From: Agelas oroides
Taxonomy: Eukaryota; Porifera; Demospongiae; Agelasida; Agelasidae
Length of the DNA stretch: 64,000 nt
Direction of reading: 5' to 3'
NCBI GenBank assembly: GCA_949130485.1
Contig: OX422197.1
Span: forward strand, 5,689,193 to 5,753,192
The translations under genes were made by a program, and so were the position numbers. This document shows positions 1 to 11,826 of the stretch, piece by piece (position 1 is the first letter of the stretch; the number at the start of each line of letters is the position of its first letter). The notes beneath the pieces were generated by a model. That model was given only the letters and a program-made list of their open reading frames with translations. It was not told the DNA's origin and made no database searches.

Positions 1-1707
1 GTGCTCGTCAGCCATGGCTAGTTATTTGACATGATTGTATTGCTGCAGTCTGCCGTATAAGTCCGTAAAAGTTCGTTACTACACTTGCAGCAGGCTACTT
101 TTCACACAACAGTAAGTAATTCCGCGTGCTCTGCAGCCATGGTTAGCTGCGGTTGACAAAATGTACATGGGGCCCCTTGTAGAGTGATTTGTAAAGCAGT
201 CATGTAGAAAGGCAACATATGCGTGTAACATACGTGCTTTTTGGTGAAATAAACTTTACATAGATCTTTTCAGCACACTCTCCAGTAACATTAAATTAGC
301 TCAGTAAATCTATTTCTGTACAGGAGCATTTCATCAAATCATTTCCCCTTCTCCTCACCATTCATGCTCTCCTCAAGCATTCACCTCTGTCGACATCATT
401 CACCTCTCTCCTCACCATTTTCCTCTCTCCTCATCATTTGCCTTTCTCCTCACCATTAACACACCTCTCTTCACCCCTTGCTTGAGCTTCTAGGGTGTTC
501 TTCCGCTCATGTTCTTTCTTCTTGGTGGAGAGGGAGACCTGGAGCTCCTCCAATTAGTCCACCATCTCTCTGATGTTATGTAGGCCCACCATGCGTAAAC
601 CAACTACACTGAACTTTGATCTTGAACTCTTTGGATCTGCACCCATTCTGCACATCTGAAAACTGCTTTTCAGTACAGACTACAACTCAAAGAAGATTGG
701 TCAAAATGTCATGTGAACATGTGGTTTTGTTCTGTAATCTGGTTGGTATCGCCACATCCACACAGTGTGGTTTTATTAAAGGTTTATGATTTTAGTTTAG
801 TTAGTTGTTTGATTTGGAAAATTATAGTTTCCTGCTTTTACAATTATTTTGGTTAGTTTTAGTGTTAGGTACTTAAACTCCAAATTCCCTTACTAGAAGG
901 TATTTAGTTATAGCATTAAGCTTCATGTGGAGTAGTTTTCAGTTTCGTACAGTTACAGTTTCTTTGTGGATGTATTAGTTTAGCTATACTTATAGTTTCC
1001 AGTTTTGCCCAAACATGTTAGTTAGTTATAGTTCAACTAAAGCCATACTATATAAAAGTTATTTACTTATAGTTATAGTTAAATAAGACAACACTGGTGA
1101 CTGAAGTCAGCAGCTTTTCCTGCGAATATTACTAGGCTCTCTCTTCCCAGCATTTTAAGGAAACAGCCTGGGAACAAGGCTAGTACGTGTGTACGTGGAA
1201 GTCTGTGTAGACACACATGGTGCTTACTGATGATTCATGTTCCCACTCACATAGTGCATGATGAAGTCTGGGTAGTAATGTGGGGTAACAGCCACGGTGG
1301 AGTCACCCTGCTTGGCCAGGCAGATGCGCTTGGTGCAAGGTGTGATATGGATGTGTTAATGGTTACTTGACGGTGAGTGGGCTGCTGAGGAAGTGCTGAA
1401 TACACCAGAGGTAAATAGTTAGCAAAAACATACTGTTGAGAGTGAGAGAGTGGTGGCAAAGGGGAAGGGGGAGGAGGAGGGGAGTGAGGGAAAGGAGGGG
1501 AAGGAGAGGAAGGAGGAAACACAAGAGAAGGAAGGAAGGAGGTGAACAAAATAATAACAGAAACAAACTACATATGCATCTAATATACAAGTATACTGTA
1601 CTAAACAAATCACATCTGATTTGTCAAGGTCTACTTTGTTGGTGAACTCGTACCACAATTGGTAGAGGGCGCCAGTGGCCTAGACTCCAAACCAGCTCAG
1701 CACACAC
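1..1707 (-). pseudogene. DYNC1H1 partial pseudogene copy H (cut by window edge)
   Basis: Only the upstream part is inside the window: pE0 1614-1707 with TAG at 1680-1682, pE1 about 1228-1432 (frameshifted subtype), and pE2 about 480-603 with TAA at 554-556. The donor of pE1 may be either TAT|GTGAGT (exon end 1251) or TCA|GTAAGC (1228). Confidence 0.82.
341..475. repeat. Pyrimidine-rich minisatellite (CTCTCCTCACCATTCAC)n, unit 1
   Basis: Imperfect ~20-bp repeats of the CTCTCCTCACCATT type sit just downstream of pE2 in each unit (4840-4975, 9340-9470, 13990-14115, 18465-18595, 22955-23085, 27405-27535). They are probably descended from an intron pyrimidine tract. The copy nearest the gene is greatly expanded (see 31820-32115). 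Confidence 0.8.
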
Positions 1708-2676
1708 CTGCAGGGAACAAGGACATGTGTATGTACATGACCAGGGAGTTCGGCAGGGCTGAATAATAACTACAATCCAATTTATATTGGTAAAGGTTTA
1801 TGCAGATCCCCCCAAGATCAAAATGTTGCATGCTGTGTGCATTGCAAAGTCAATCACAGTTTGCACTACTCGAAAACCAACTACCTCAGTAGTCTAGAGA
1901 GGAGTACTAGCTGCCGTTGAGCACCTATTGAAACTCACATCATGAAAAGTTTGTAAGACAAGATACATGGACAGGAGTTCATTACACTACCAGCTTCCAA
2001 CTTCCTCGTTGATTGAATCATGGCCAAAATCTAGCATTGATTATAATTGATGATTTAGACCATCATTTGTGGAAAATGTGTTTTGTAAAACAAGCCAAAA
2101 ATGGTCTTGTGACATAACTTGTTGGTTATATAAAGACACCAATGTTCCAAGTCTTTTCTCAGTGACAAGTTAGTCTTCTTGCTCACCTACCGAGTAAAGC
2201 TTGTAGGTCTGCCACACCTCAGCACTCCAGCAGCTGTAGGACATGGACAATACTTATTCTCTAGTGTAATATAATTCACTGATGAGGGATAACTCACCCT
2301 TGCTACCTATTGAAAAGCCTAGGTGTTGTTGAAATCTGTTCTAGAACCTTCTCATCATCAAACTGTACCTGTGTGCCAAATGTAATGCACATCATGTTAT
2401 ATTTATGCTTACTATACAAGGTGTTTGTACCACTCTGATATGGCATGCTTGTACTAGAGCAGACTACAGTTCAGTGTGAATGGAAAGTAGAATATTTTGT
2501 GTGATTTCAAGGAAATACTGTATATGGACAGGATCACAAAGTGCTGTGTAGTTTATCAATACTTAGCGAAATCGAGATTGTGTCATTTGCATGAAGATGT
2601 ACCAACTTGAAATCATACTTGTCATGCACACAGTACTGTAATTCACTGTAAATTTGACATATCAATAATTCATTCT

Positions 2677-5600
2677 TCAAAATTCCAAACAAAATTCAAA
2701 CAATGAGTTTACTAATGCAAATAGTAATGTCCCATAGCTAACAGGTTGCAGTTTACTTGGTACAATAATCATAAATGTTAAACAAAATTCAAAATCTACT
2801 AATGCACAAATTTCATTATTCATGTCAGCCAACAAGTAGCAGTTTACAGTGGGGAGCATGGGACACATCTTGTGGTAGTGATGGTCACAAGCCTCTGTCA
2901 TTCCCTCGGCTTTGTGTAGTGACACTTTCCCAGAAAGGAAATAGTCAAACTCTGCACTGTAATCATTCTCACTGTGATAAGAGGAGAGCAGTAGGGATGG
3001 AGAAGAGGGAGGGAAAAAAGAAGGTAAAAGTCTGATGCTGAGAACACCACTAATTGTGATGCACAGAGTAAACACTCTTTCCTAAAGCACATCTTAGCAT
3101 ACCATGTGATAAGGTGCAGTGGACTTACTTTGGCATTCCATGGAGGCGCATTCGGCAGACGAGCATTACCACCATTACACAGTTACCATGCATCATGCCT
3201 TGGGCAAAATGGTTGTACATCATCTGAAGGATGGTGAGGGAGAAGAGGGGAAGGGAGAGGAGAAGATAGGAAAGAAAGGAAAGTCACAATATTATCCTTT
3301 ATTGTTTGGTTACATATGCTAGCACTGCACGTACACACTCGCCATACCACACCACACACACACCCTCTCCATACAAACCTGGTAGGTGATAATGGACAGC
3401 CTCTCAACCATTTCCTTCAGGTTGGTATTCCCACTCAGAACCACCTGGAATACACCAACGAAGAACCGCATGGAACTCTGGTATAGGAAGTACACCTGTG
3501 AGGGAGAAACCCTTGTATTATGAGAGCTGTTTGGGGACATCATATGGGACATATAAGCAGGCAAGGAAACAAATTGCTCATGAAACTCCAAGACAATCTG
3601 CCATACTTCAACATTAAAAGCCACTTTGTAAACAAGTTTTAAGTTTGTGAGCATCTTGGGGTGTAATTTACTTGTAAACAACACTGAGACAAAGCACACC
3701 AACCTTGGCCTCCACTGTGGTGAGGTCTTCCTTCATGGCGTTTGCCTCAGTAATGAGGATGGCATATTCCTCTTTGTATTTGGCAATACTGTTCTCCAGA
3801 TCATGCATAATGCCATCTATCTCTTCTGCCTTCATGCAAGATCTCTCTTCTTGTGCCTCCATGTCTTGTCGCAGTGGGTCCACACATTTTAGCATGTCTG
3901 CATAGTCAGTGGAGAAGTTGATGAGTGTAGGAATGATATTCTCTTGGATCAGAACACTGTTGATGGATGTCCACTCTGTAGCAGGCTCCCAAGTCAGTGG
4001 GTAGATACTCTCCATGCTCATTTTCATAAGTCGTGGAGACATAGGGAGGGACCGAACCTTAACCAGGTGCTGGTTCTTCATTGTCTTGACAGCTGTACAC
4101 AAAACAAGGTGGAGCTAATCACCAAAACCTTCTGTCAATCGCCTGAGCAGTAGAAGTCCGTAAAGTTTATTGTGGAAGAATAGGCAACTTTGTGTGCTCA
4201 GAAGACATGGCGAGCTATTTATAACTGCAGCAATTGACAAACTGCACATGTGGTTTCGCTCAAGTAATCAACAAATGCTTTCGTCAGTCCCTCAAAAGAG
4301 GAGTTTACAAGCCGTATAAGTCCGTAAAACTTCATTTCTGCAAACAGGGCAGGCTACATTTTGTGCACGAGTAAGCAACTCCGCGTGCTCGTCAGCCATG
4401 GTTAGCTATTTTCACATGATTACAATGCCGTGGTTGACAAAGTGCTCATTCAGTCCTTTCAGCAGGCTATCTTTCACGCAAGAATAAGGAACTCTGCGTG
4501 CTCGTCAGCCATGGCTAGTTATTTGACATGATTGTATTGCTGCAGTCTGCCGTATAAGTCCGTAAAAGTTCGTTACTACACTTGCAGCAGGCTACTTTTC
4601 ACACAACAGTAAGTAACTCCGCGTGCTCTGCAGCCATGGTTAGCTGCGGTTGACAAAATGTACATGGGGCCCCTTGTAGAGTGATTTGTAAAGCAGTCAT
4701 GTAGAAAGGCAACATATGCGTGTAACATACGTGCTTTTTGGTGAAATAAACTTTACATAGATCTTTTCAGCACACTCTCCAGTAACATTAAATTAGCTCA
4801 GTAAATCTATTTCTGTACAGGAGCATTTCATCAAATCATTTCCCCTTCTCCTCACCATTCATTCTCTCCTCAAGCATTCACCTCTCACGACATCACCTCT
4901 CTCCTCACCATTTTCCTCTCTCCTCATCATTTGCCTTTCTCCTCACCATTAACACACCTCTCTTCACCCCTTGCTTGATCTTCTAGGGTGTTCTTCCGCT
5001 CATGTTCTTTCTTCTTGGTGGAGAGGGAGACCTGGAGCTCCTCCAATTAGTCCACCATCTCTCTGATGTTATGTAGGCCCACCATGCGTAAACCAACTAC
5101 ACTGAACTTTGATCTTGAACTCTTTGGATCTGCACCCATTCTGCACATCTGAAAACTGCTTTTCAGTACAGACTACAACTCAAAGAAGATTGGTCAAAAT
5201 GTCACTCGTACATGTGGTTTTGTTCTGTAATCTGGTTGGTACCGCCACATCCACACAGTGTGGTTTATTAAAGGTTTATGATTTTAGTTTAGTTAGTTGT
5301 TTGATTTGGAAAATTATAGTTTCCTGCTTTTACAATTATTTTGGTTAGTTTTAGTTATAGTACTAAAACTCCAAATTCCCTTACTAGAAGGTATTTAGTT
5401 ATAGCATTAAGCTTCATGTGGAGTAGTTTTCAGTTTCGTAAAGTGACAGTTTCTTTTTGGATGTATAAGTTTAGCTATACTTATAGTTTCCAGTTTTGCC
5501 CAAACATGTTAGTTAGTTATAGGTCAACTAAAGCCATACTATGTAAAAGTTATTTACTTATAGTTATAGTTAAATAAGACAACACTGGTGACGGAAGTCA

Positions 5601-6198
5601 GCAGCTTTTCCCACAAATATTACTAGGCTCTCTTCTCCCAGCATTTTAAGGAAACAGCCTGGGAACAAGGCTAGTACGTGTGTACGTGTAAGTCTGTATA
5701 GACACACATGGTGCTTACTGATGATTCATGTTCCCACTCACATAGTGCATGATGAAGTCTGGGTAGTAACGTGGGGTAACAGCCACGGTGGAGTCACCCT
5801 GCTTGGCCAGGCAGATGCACATGGTGCAAGGTGTGATATGGATGTGTTAATGGTTACTTGACGGTGAGTTGGCTGCTGAGGAAGTGGTGAATACACCAGA
5901 GGTAAATAGTTAGCAAAAACATACTGTTGAGAGTGAGAGAGTGGTGACAAAGGGGAAGGGGGAGGGGGCGGGGAATGAGGGAAAGGAGGGGAAGGAGAGG
6001 AAGGAGGAAACACAAGAGAAGGAAGGAAGGAGGTGAACAAAATAATAACGGAAACAAACTACATATGCATCCAATATACAAGTATACTGTACTAAACAAA
6101 TCACATCTGATTTGTCAAGGTCTACTTTGTTGGTGAACTCGTACTCCACTTGGTAGAGGGCGCCAGTGGCCTAGACTCCAAACCAGTTCAGCACACAC
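2677..6198 (-). pseudogene. DYNC1H1 partial pseudogene copy G
   Basis: pE0 6105-6198, pE1 about 5719-5923, pE2 about 4975-5096, pE3 3704-4092 (129 codons open, CAG acceptor, AAG|GTTGG donor), pE4 3379-3495, pE5 3129-3223 (95 nt, same as the functional exon), pE6 2677-2971. Splice sites of pE3-pE6 look intact. pE6 joins the DYFLSGKVSLH part of exon e to EGMTEACDHHYHK of the last exon. About 5 nt are missing before the original stop, so the frame runs on into former UTR. Confidence 0.88.
4141..4700. repeat. Internal sub-repeats in each array unit (~100-140 bp monomers)
   Basis: Between pE3 and pE2 of adjoining units there are about four degenerate monomers sharing GTCCGTAAAA, then GCAGGCTA, then CTCGTCAGCCATGG and TTAGCTATT. 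The exact-looking GCCGTATAAGTCCGTAAAA occurs at about 4309 and about 4551. The same block recurs in every unit (for example 8637-9196, 13290-13850, 31180-31720). It lies in an intron of the pseudogene and has no coding capacity I recognise. Confidence 0.8.
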
Positions 6199-7172
6199 CT
6201 GCATAGAACAAGGACATGTGTATGTACATGACCAGGGAAGTTCGGCAGGGCTGAATAATAACTACAATCCAATTTATATTGGTAAAGGTTTATGCAGATC
6301 CCCCCAAGATCAAAATGTTGCATGCTGTGTGCATTGCAAAGTCAATCACAGTTTGCACTACTCGAAAACCAACTACCACAGTAGTCTAGAGATGAATACT
6401 AGCTCCCGTTGAGCACCTATTGAAACTCACATCATGAAAAGTTTGTAAGACAAGATACATGGACAGGAGTTCATTACACTACTAGTTTCCAACTTCCTCG
6501 TTGATTGAATCATGACCAAAATCTAGCATTGTTTATAATTGATGATTTAGACCATCATGCATTTGTGGAAAATGTGTTTTGTAAACCAAGACAAAAATGG
6601 TCTTGTGACATAACTTGTTGGTTATATAAAGACACCAATGTTCCAAGTCTTTTCTCAGTGACAAGTTAGTCTTCTTGCTCACCTACCGAGTAAAGCTTGT
6701 AGGTCTGCCACACCTCAGCACTCCAGCAGCTGTAGGACATGGACAATACTTATTCTCTAGTGTAATATAATTTACTGATGAGGGATAACTCACCCTTGCT
6801 ACCTATTGAAAAGCCTAGGTGTTGTTGAAATCTGTTCTAGAACCTTCTCATCATCAAACTGTACCTGTGTGCCAAATGTAATGCACATCATGTTATATTT
6901 ATGCTTACTATACAAGGTGTTTGTACCACTCTGATATGGCATGTTTGTACTAGAGCAGATTACAGTTCAGGCTGAATCGAAAGTAGAATATTCCGTGTGA
7001 TTTCAAGGAAATACAGTATATGGACACGATCGCAAAGTGCTGTGTAGTTTCTCAATACTTAGCGAAATCGAGATTGTGTCATTTGCATGAAGATGTACCA
7101 ACTTGAAATTATCCTTGTCATGCACACAGTACTGTAATTCACTGTAAATTTGACATATCAACAATTCATTCT

Positions 7173-10100
7173 TCAAAAATCCAAACAAAATTCAAACAAT
7201 GAGTTTACTAATGCAAATAGTAATGTCCCATAGCTAACAGGTTGCAGTTTACTTGGTACAATAATCATAAATGTTAAACAAAATTCAAAATCTACTAATG
7301 CACAAATTTCATTATTCATGTCAGCCAACAAGTAGCAGTTTACAGTGGGGAGCATGGGACACATCTTGTGGTAGTGATGGTCACAAGCCTCTGTCATTCC
7401 CTCGGCTTTGTGTAGTGACACTTTCCCAGAAAGGAAATAGTCAAACTCTGCACTGTAATCATTCTCACTGTGATAAGAGGAGAGCAGTAGGGATGGAGAA
7501 GAGGGAGGGAAAAAAGAAGGTAAAAGTCTGATGCTGAGAACACCACTAATTGTGATGCACAGAGTAAACACTCTTTCCTAAAGCACATCTTAGCATACCA
7601 TGTGATAAGGTGCAGTGGACTTACTTTGGCATTCCATGGAGGCGCATTCGGCAGACGAGCATTACCACCATTACACAGTCTCCATGCATCATGCCTTGGG
7701 CAAAATGGTTGTACATCATCTGAAGGATGGTGAGGGAGAAGAGGGGAAGGGAGAGGAGAAGATAGGAAAGAAAGGAAAGTCACAATATTATCCTTTATTG
7801 TTTGGTTACATACGCTAGCACTGCACGTACACACTCACCATACCACACCACACACACACCCTCTCCATACAAACCTGGTAGGTGATAATGGACAGCCTCT
7901 CAACCATTTCCTTCAGGTTGGTATTCCCACTCAGAACCACCTGGAATACACCAACGAAGAACCGCATGGAACTCTGGTATAGGAAGTACACCTGTGAGGG
8001 AGAAACCCTTGTATTATGAGAGCTGTTTGGGGACATCATATGGGACATATAAGCAGGCAAGGAAACAAATTGCTCATGAAACTCCAAGACAATCTGCCAT
8101 ACTTCAACACTAAAAGCTACTTTGTAAACAAGTTTTAAGTTTGTGAGCATCTTGGGGTGTAATTTGCTTGTAAACAACACTGAGACAAAGCACACCAACC
8201 TTGGCCTCCACTGTGGTGAGGTCTCCCTTCATGGCGTTTGCCTCAGTAATGAGGATGGCATATTCCTCTTTGTATTTGGCAATACTGTTCTCCAGATCAT
8301 GCATAATGCCATCTATCTCTTCTGCCTTCATGCAAGATCTCTCTTCTTGTGCCTCCATGTCTTGTCGCAGTGGGTCCACACATTTTAGCATGTCTGCATA
8401 GTCAGTGGAGAAGTTGATGAGTGTAGGAATGATATTCTCTTGGATCAGAACACTGTTGATGGATGTCCACTCTGTAGCAGGCTCCCAAGTCAGTGGGTAG
8501 ATACTCTCCATGCTCATTTTCATAAGTCGTGGAGACATAGGGAGGGACCGAACCTTAACCAGGTGCTGGTTCTTCATTGTCTTGACAGCTGTACACAAAA
8601 CAAGGTGGAGCTAATCACCAAAACCTTCTGTCAATCGCCTGAGCAGTAGAAGTCCGTAAAGTTTATTGTGGAAGAATAGGCAACTTTGTGTGCTCAGAAG
8701 ACATGGCGAGCTATTTATAACTGCAGCAATTGACAAACTGCACATGTGGTTTCGCTCAAGTAATCAACAAATGCTTTCGTCAGTCCCTCAAAAGAGGAGT
8801 TTACAAGCCGTATAAGTCCGTAAAACTTCATTTCTGCAAACAGGGCAGGCTACATTTTGTGCACGAGTAAGCAACTCCGCGTGCTCGTCAGCCATGGTTA
8901 GCTATTTTCACATGATTACAATGCCGTGGTTGACAAAGTGCTCATTCAGTCCTTTCAGCAGGCTATCTTTCACGCAAGAATAAGGAACTCTGCGTGCTCG
9001 TCAGCCATGGCTAGTTATTTGACATGATTGTATTGCTGCAGTCTGCCGTATAAGTCCGTAAAAGTTCGTTACTACACTTGCAGCAGGCTACTTTTCACAC
9101 AACAGTAAGTAACTCCGCGTGCTCTGCAGCCATGGTTAGCTGCGGTTGACAAAATGTACATGGGGCCCCTTGTAGAGTGATTTGTAAAGCAGTCATGTAG
9201 AAAGGCAACATATGCATGTAACATACGTGCTTTTTGGTGAAATAAACTTTACATAGATCTTTTCAGCACACTCTCCAGTAACATTAAATTAGCTCAGTAA
9301 ATCTATTTCTGTACAGGAGCATTTCATCAAATCATTTCCCCTTCTCCTCACCATTCATTCTCTCCTCAAGCATTCACCTCTCACGACATCACCTCTCTCC
9401 TCACCATTTTCCTCTCTCCTCATCATTTGCCTTTCTCCTCACCATTAACACACCTCTCTTCACCCCTTGCTTGATCTTCTAGGGTGTTCTTCCGCTCATG
9501 TTCTTTCTTCTTGGTGGAGAGGGAGACCTGGAGCTCCTCCAATTAGTCCACCATCTCTCTGATGTTATGTAGGCCCACCATGCGTAAACCAACTACACTG
9601 AACTTTGATCTTGAACTCTTTGGATCTGCACCCATTCTGCACATCTGAAAACTGCTTTTCAGTACAGACTACAACTCAAAGAAGATTGGTCAAAATGTCA
9701 CTCGTACATGTGGTTTTGTTCTGTAATCTGGTTGGTACCGCCACATCCACACAGTGTGGTTTATTAAAGGTTTATGATTTTAGTTTAGTTAGTTGTTTGA
9801 TTTGGAAAATTATAGTTTCCTGCTTTTACAATTATTTTGGTTAGTTTTAGTTATAGTACTAAAACTCCAAATTCCCTTACTAGAAGGTATTTAGTTATAG
9901 CATTAAGCTTCATGTGGAGTAGTTTTCAGTTTCGTAAAGTGACAGTTTCTTTTTGGATGTATAAGTTTAGCTATACTTATAGTTTCCAGTTTTGCCCAAA
10001 CATGTTAGTTAGTTATAGGTCAACTAAAGCCATACTATGTAAAAGTTATTTACTTATAGTTATAGTTAAATAAGACAACACTGGTGACGGAAGTCAGCAG

Positions 10101-10694
10101 CTTTTCCCACAAATATTACTAGGCTCTCTTCTCCCAGCATTTTAAGGAAACAGCCTGGGAACAAGGCTAGTACGTGTGTACGTGTAAGTCTGTATAGACA
10201 CACATGGTGCTTACTGATGATTCATGTTCCCACTCACATAGTGCATGATGAAGTCTGGGTAGTAACGTGGGGTAACAGCCACGGTGGAGTCACCCTGCTT
10301 GGCCAGGCAGATGCACATGGTGCAAGGTGTGATATGGATGTGTTAATGGTTACTTGACGGTGAGTTGGCTGCTGAGGAAGTGGTGAATACACCAGAGGTA
10401 AATAGTTAGCAAAAACATACTGTTGAGAGTGAGAGAGTGGTGACAAAGGGGAAGGGGGAGGGGGCGGGGAATGAGGGAAAGGAGGGGAAGGAGAGGAAGG
10501 AGGAAACACAAGAGAAGGAAGGAAGGAGGTGAACAAAATAATAACGGAAACAAACTACATATGCATCCAATATACAAGTATACTGTACTAAACAAATCAC
10601 ATCTGATTTGTCAAGGTCTACTTTGTTGGTGAACTCGTACTCCACTTGGTAGAGGGCGCCAGTGGCCTAGACTCCAAACCAGTTCAGCACACAC
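7173..10694 (-). pseudogene. DYNC1H1 partial pseudogene copy F
   Basis: pE0 10601-10694, pE1 about 10215-10419 (frameshifted), pE2 about 9471-9592, pE3 8200-8588, pE4 7875-7991, pE5 7625-7719, pE6 7173-7467. The upstream half is practically the same as copy G, and the pE3-pE6 half is practically the same as copy G too, so F and G come from the most recent duplication visible here. Confidence 0.87.
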
Positions 10695-11532
10695 CTGCAT
10701 AGAACAAGGACATGTGTATGTACATGACCAGGGAAGTTCGGCAGGGCTGAATAATAACTACAATCCAATTTATATTGGTAAAGGTTTATGCAGATCCCCC
10801 CAAGATCAAAATGTTGCATGCTGTGTGCATTGCAAAGTCAATCACAGTTTGCACTACTCGAAAACCAACTACCACAGTAGTCTAGAGATGAATACTAGCT
10901 CCCGTTGAGCACCTATTGAAACTCACATCATGAAAAGTTTGTAAGACAAGATACATGGACAGGAGTTCATTACACTACTAGTTTCCAACTTCCTCGTTGA
11001 TTGAATCATGACCAAAATCTAGCATTGATTATAATTGATGATTTAGACCATCATCCATTTGTGGAAAATGTGTTTTGTAAAACAAGCCAAAAATGGTCTT
11101 GTGACATAACTTGTTGGTTATATAAAGACACCAATGTTCCAAGTCTTTTCTCAGTGACAAGTTAGTCTTCTTGCTCACCTACCGAGTAAAGCTTGTAGGT
11201 CTGCCACACCTCAGCACTCCAGCAGCTGTAGGACATGGACAATACTTATTCTCTAGTGTAATATAATTTACTGATGAGGGATAACTCACCCTTGCTACCT
11301 ATTGAAAAGCCTAGGTGTTGTTGAAATCTGTTCTAGAACCTTCTCATTATAAAACTCTACCAGTGTGTCAACAGTAATGCACATCATGTTATATTTATGC
11401 TTACTATACAAGGTGTTTGTACCACTCTGATATGGCATGTTTGTACTAGAGCAGATTACAGTTCAGTGTGAATGGAAAGTAGAATATTTTGTGTGATTTC
11501 AAGGAAATACTGTATATGGACAGGATCACAAA

Positions 11533-11691
11533 TAGTCTCGGAGCCAGACCCTCGCACGCGGAGAAGGAGGAGGGTCTGGTAAACTTGCATACATACAAAT
11601 TTGAAGTCCGCGGAATTTCTGCGGAATGAATCTGATTGGTTGATGACTGTGTAATTACATTTCTGCCCACAAAGGCACGTGTTCGAGACTA
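11533..11691. mobile_element. 159-bp MITE with 9-bp TSD
   Basis: The insertion is absent from the other units. The element begins TAGTCTCG and ends CGAGACTA, and is flanked on both sides by GATCACAAA (11524-11532 and 11692-11700). The empty site is seen in every other unit, so the boundaries are certain. A 9-bp duplication suggests a MULE-like mobilising transposase, but no coding sequence is present. Confidence 0.92.
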
Positions 11692-11826
11692 GATCACAAA
11701 GTGCTGTATAGTTTCTCAATACTTAGCGAAATCGATTTGCATGAAGATGTACCAACTTGAAATCATCCTTGTCATGCACACAGTACTGTAATTCACTGTA
11801 AATTTGACATATCAACAATTCATTCT

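Noticed and set aside
1247..1658. Overlapping Pro/Ser/Leu-rich and Arg-rich open frames on both strands (repeated in each unit)
   Set aside because: They come from a purine/pyrimidine-rich intron tract just upstream of pE1. Only the short piece around YVFANYLPLVYSALPQQPTHR is dynein-derived.
3504..3700. Open frame HPKMLTNLKLVYKVAFNVEVWQ upstream of pE4, which even fuses to pE3 in the copies at 26115 and 30586
   Set aside because: It lies after a good AAG|GTTGG donor and before a good acceptor, and has no counterpart in dynein heavy chains. It is intron read-through.
5109..5577. Repeated plus-strand open frames of 78-79 codons in several units
   Set aside because: They are antisense to the pseudogene, in AT-rich TAGTTAGTT-type intron sequence. 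Conservation follows from unit identity, not from selection.
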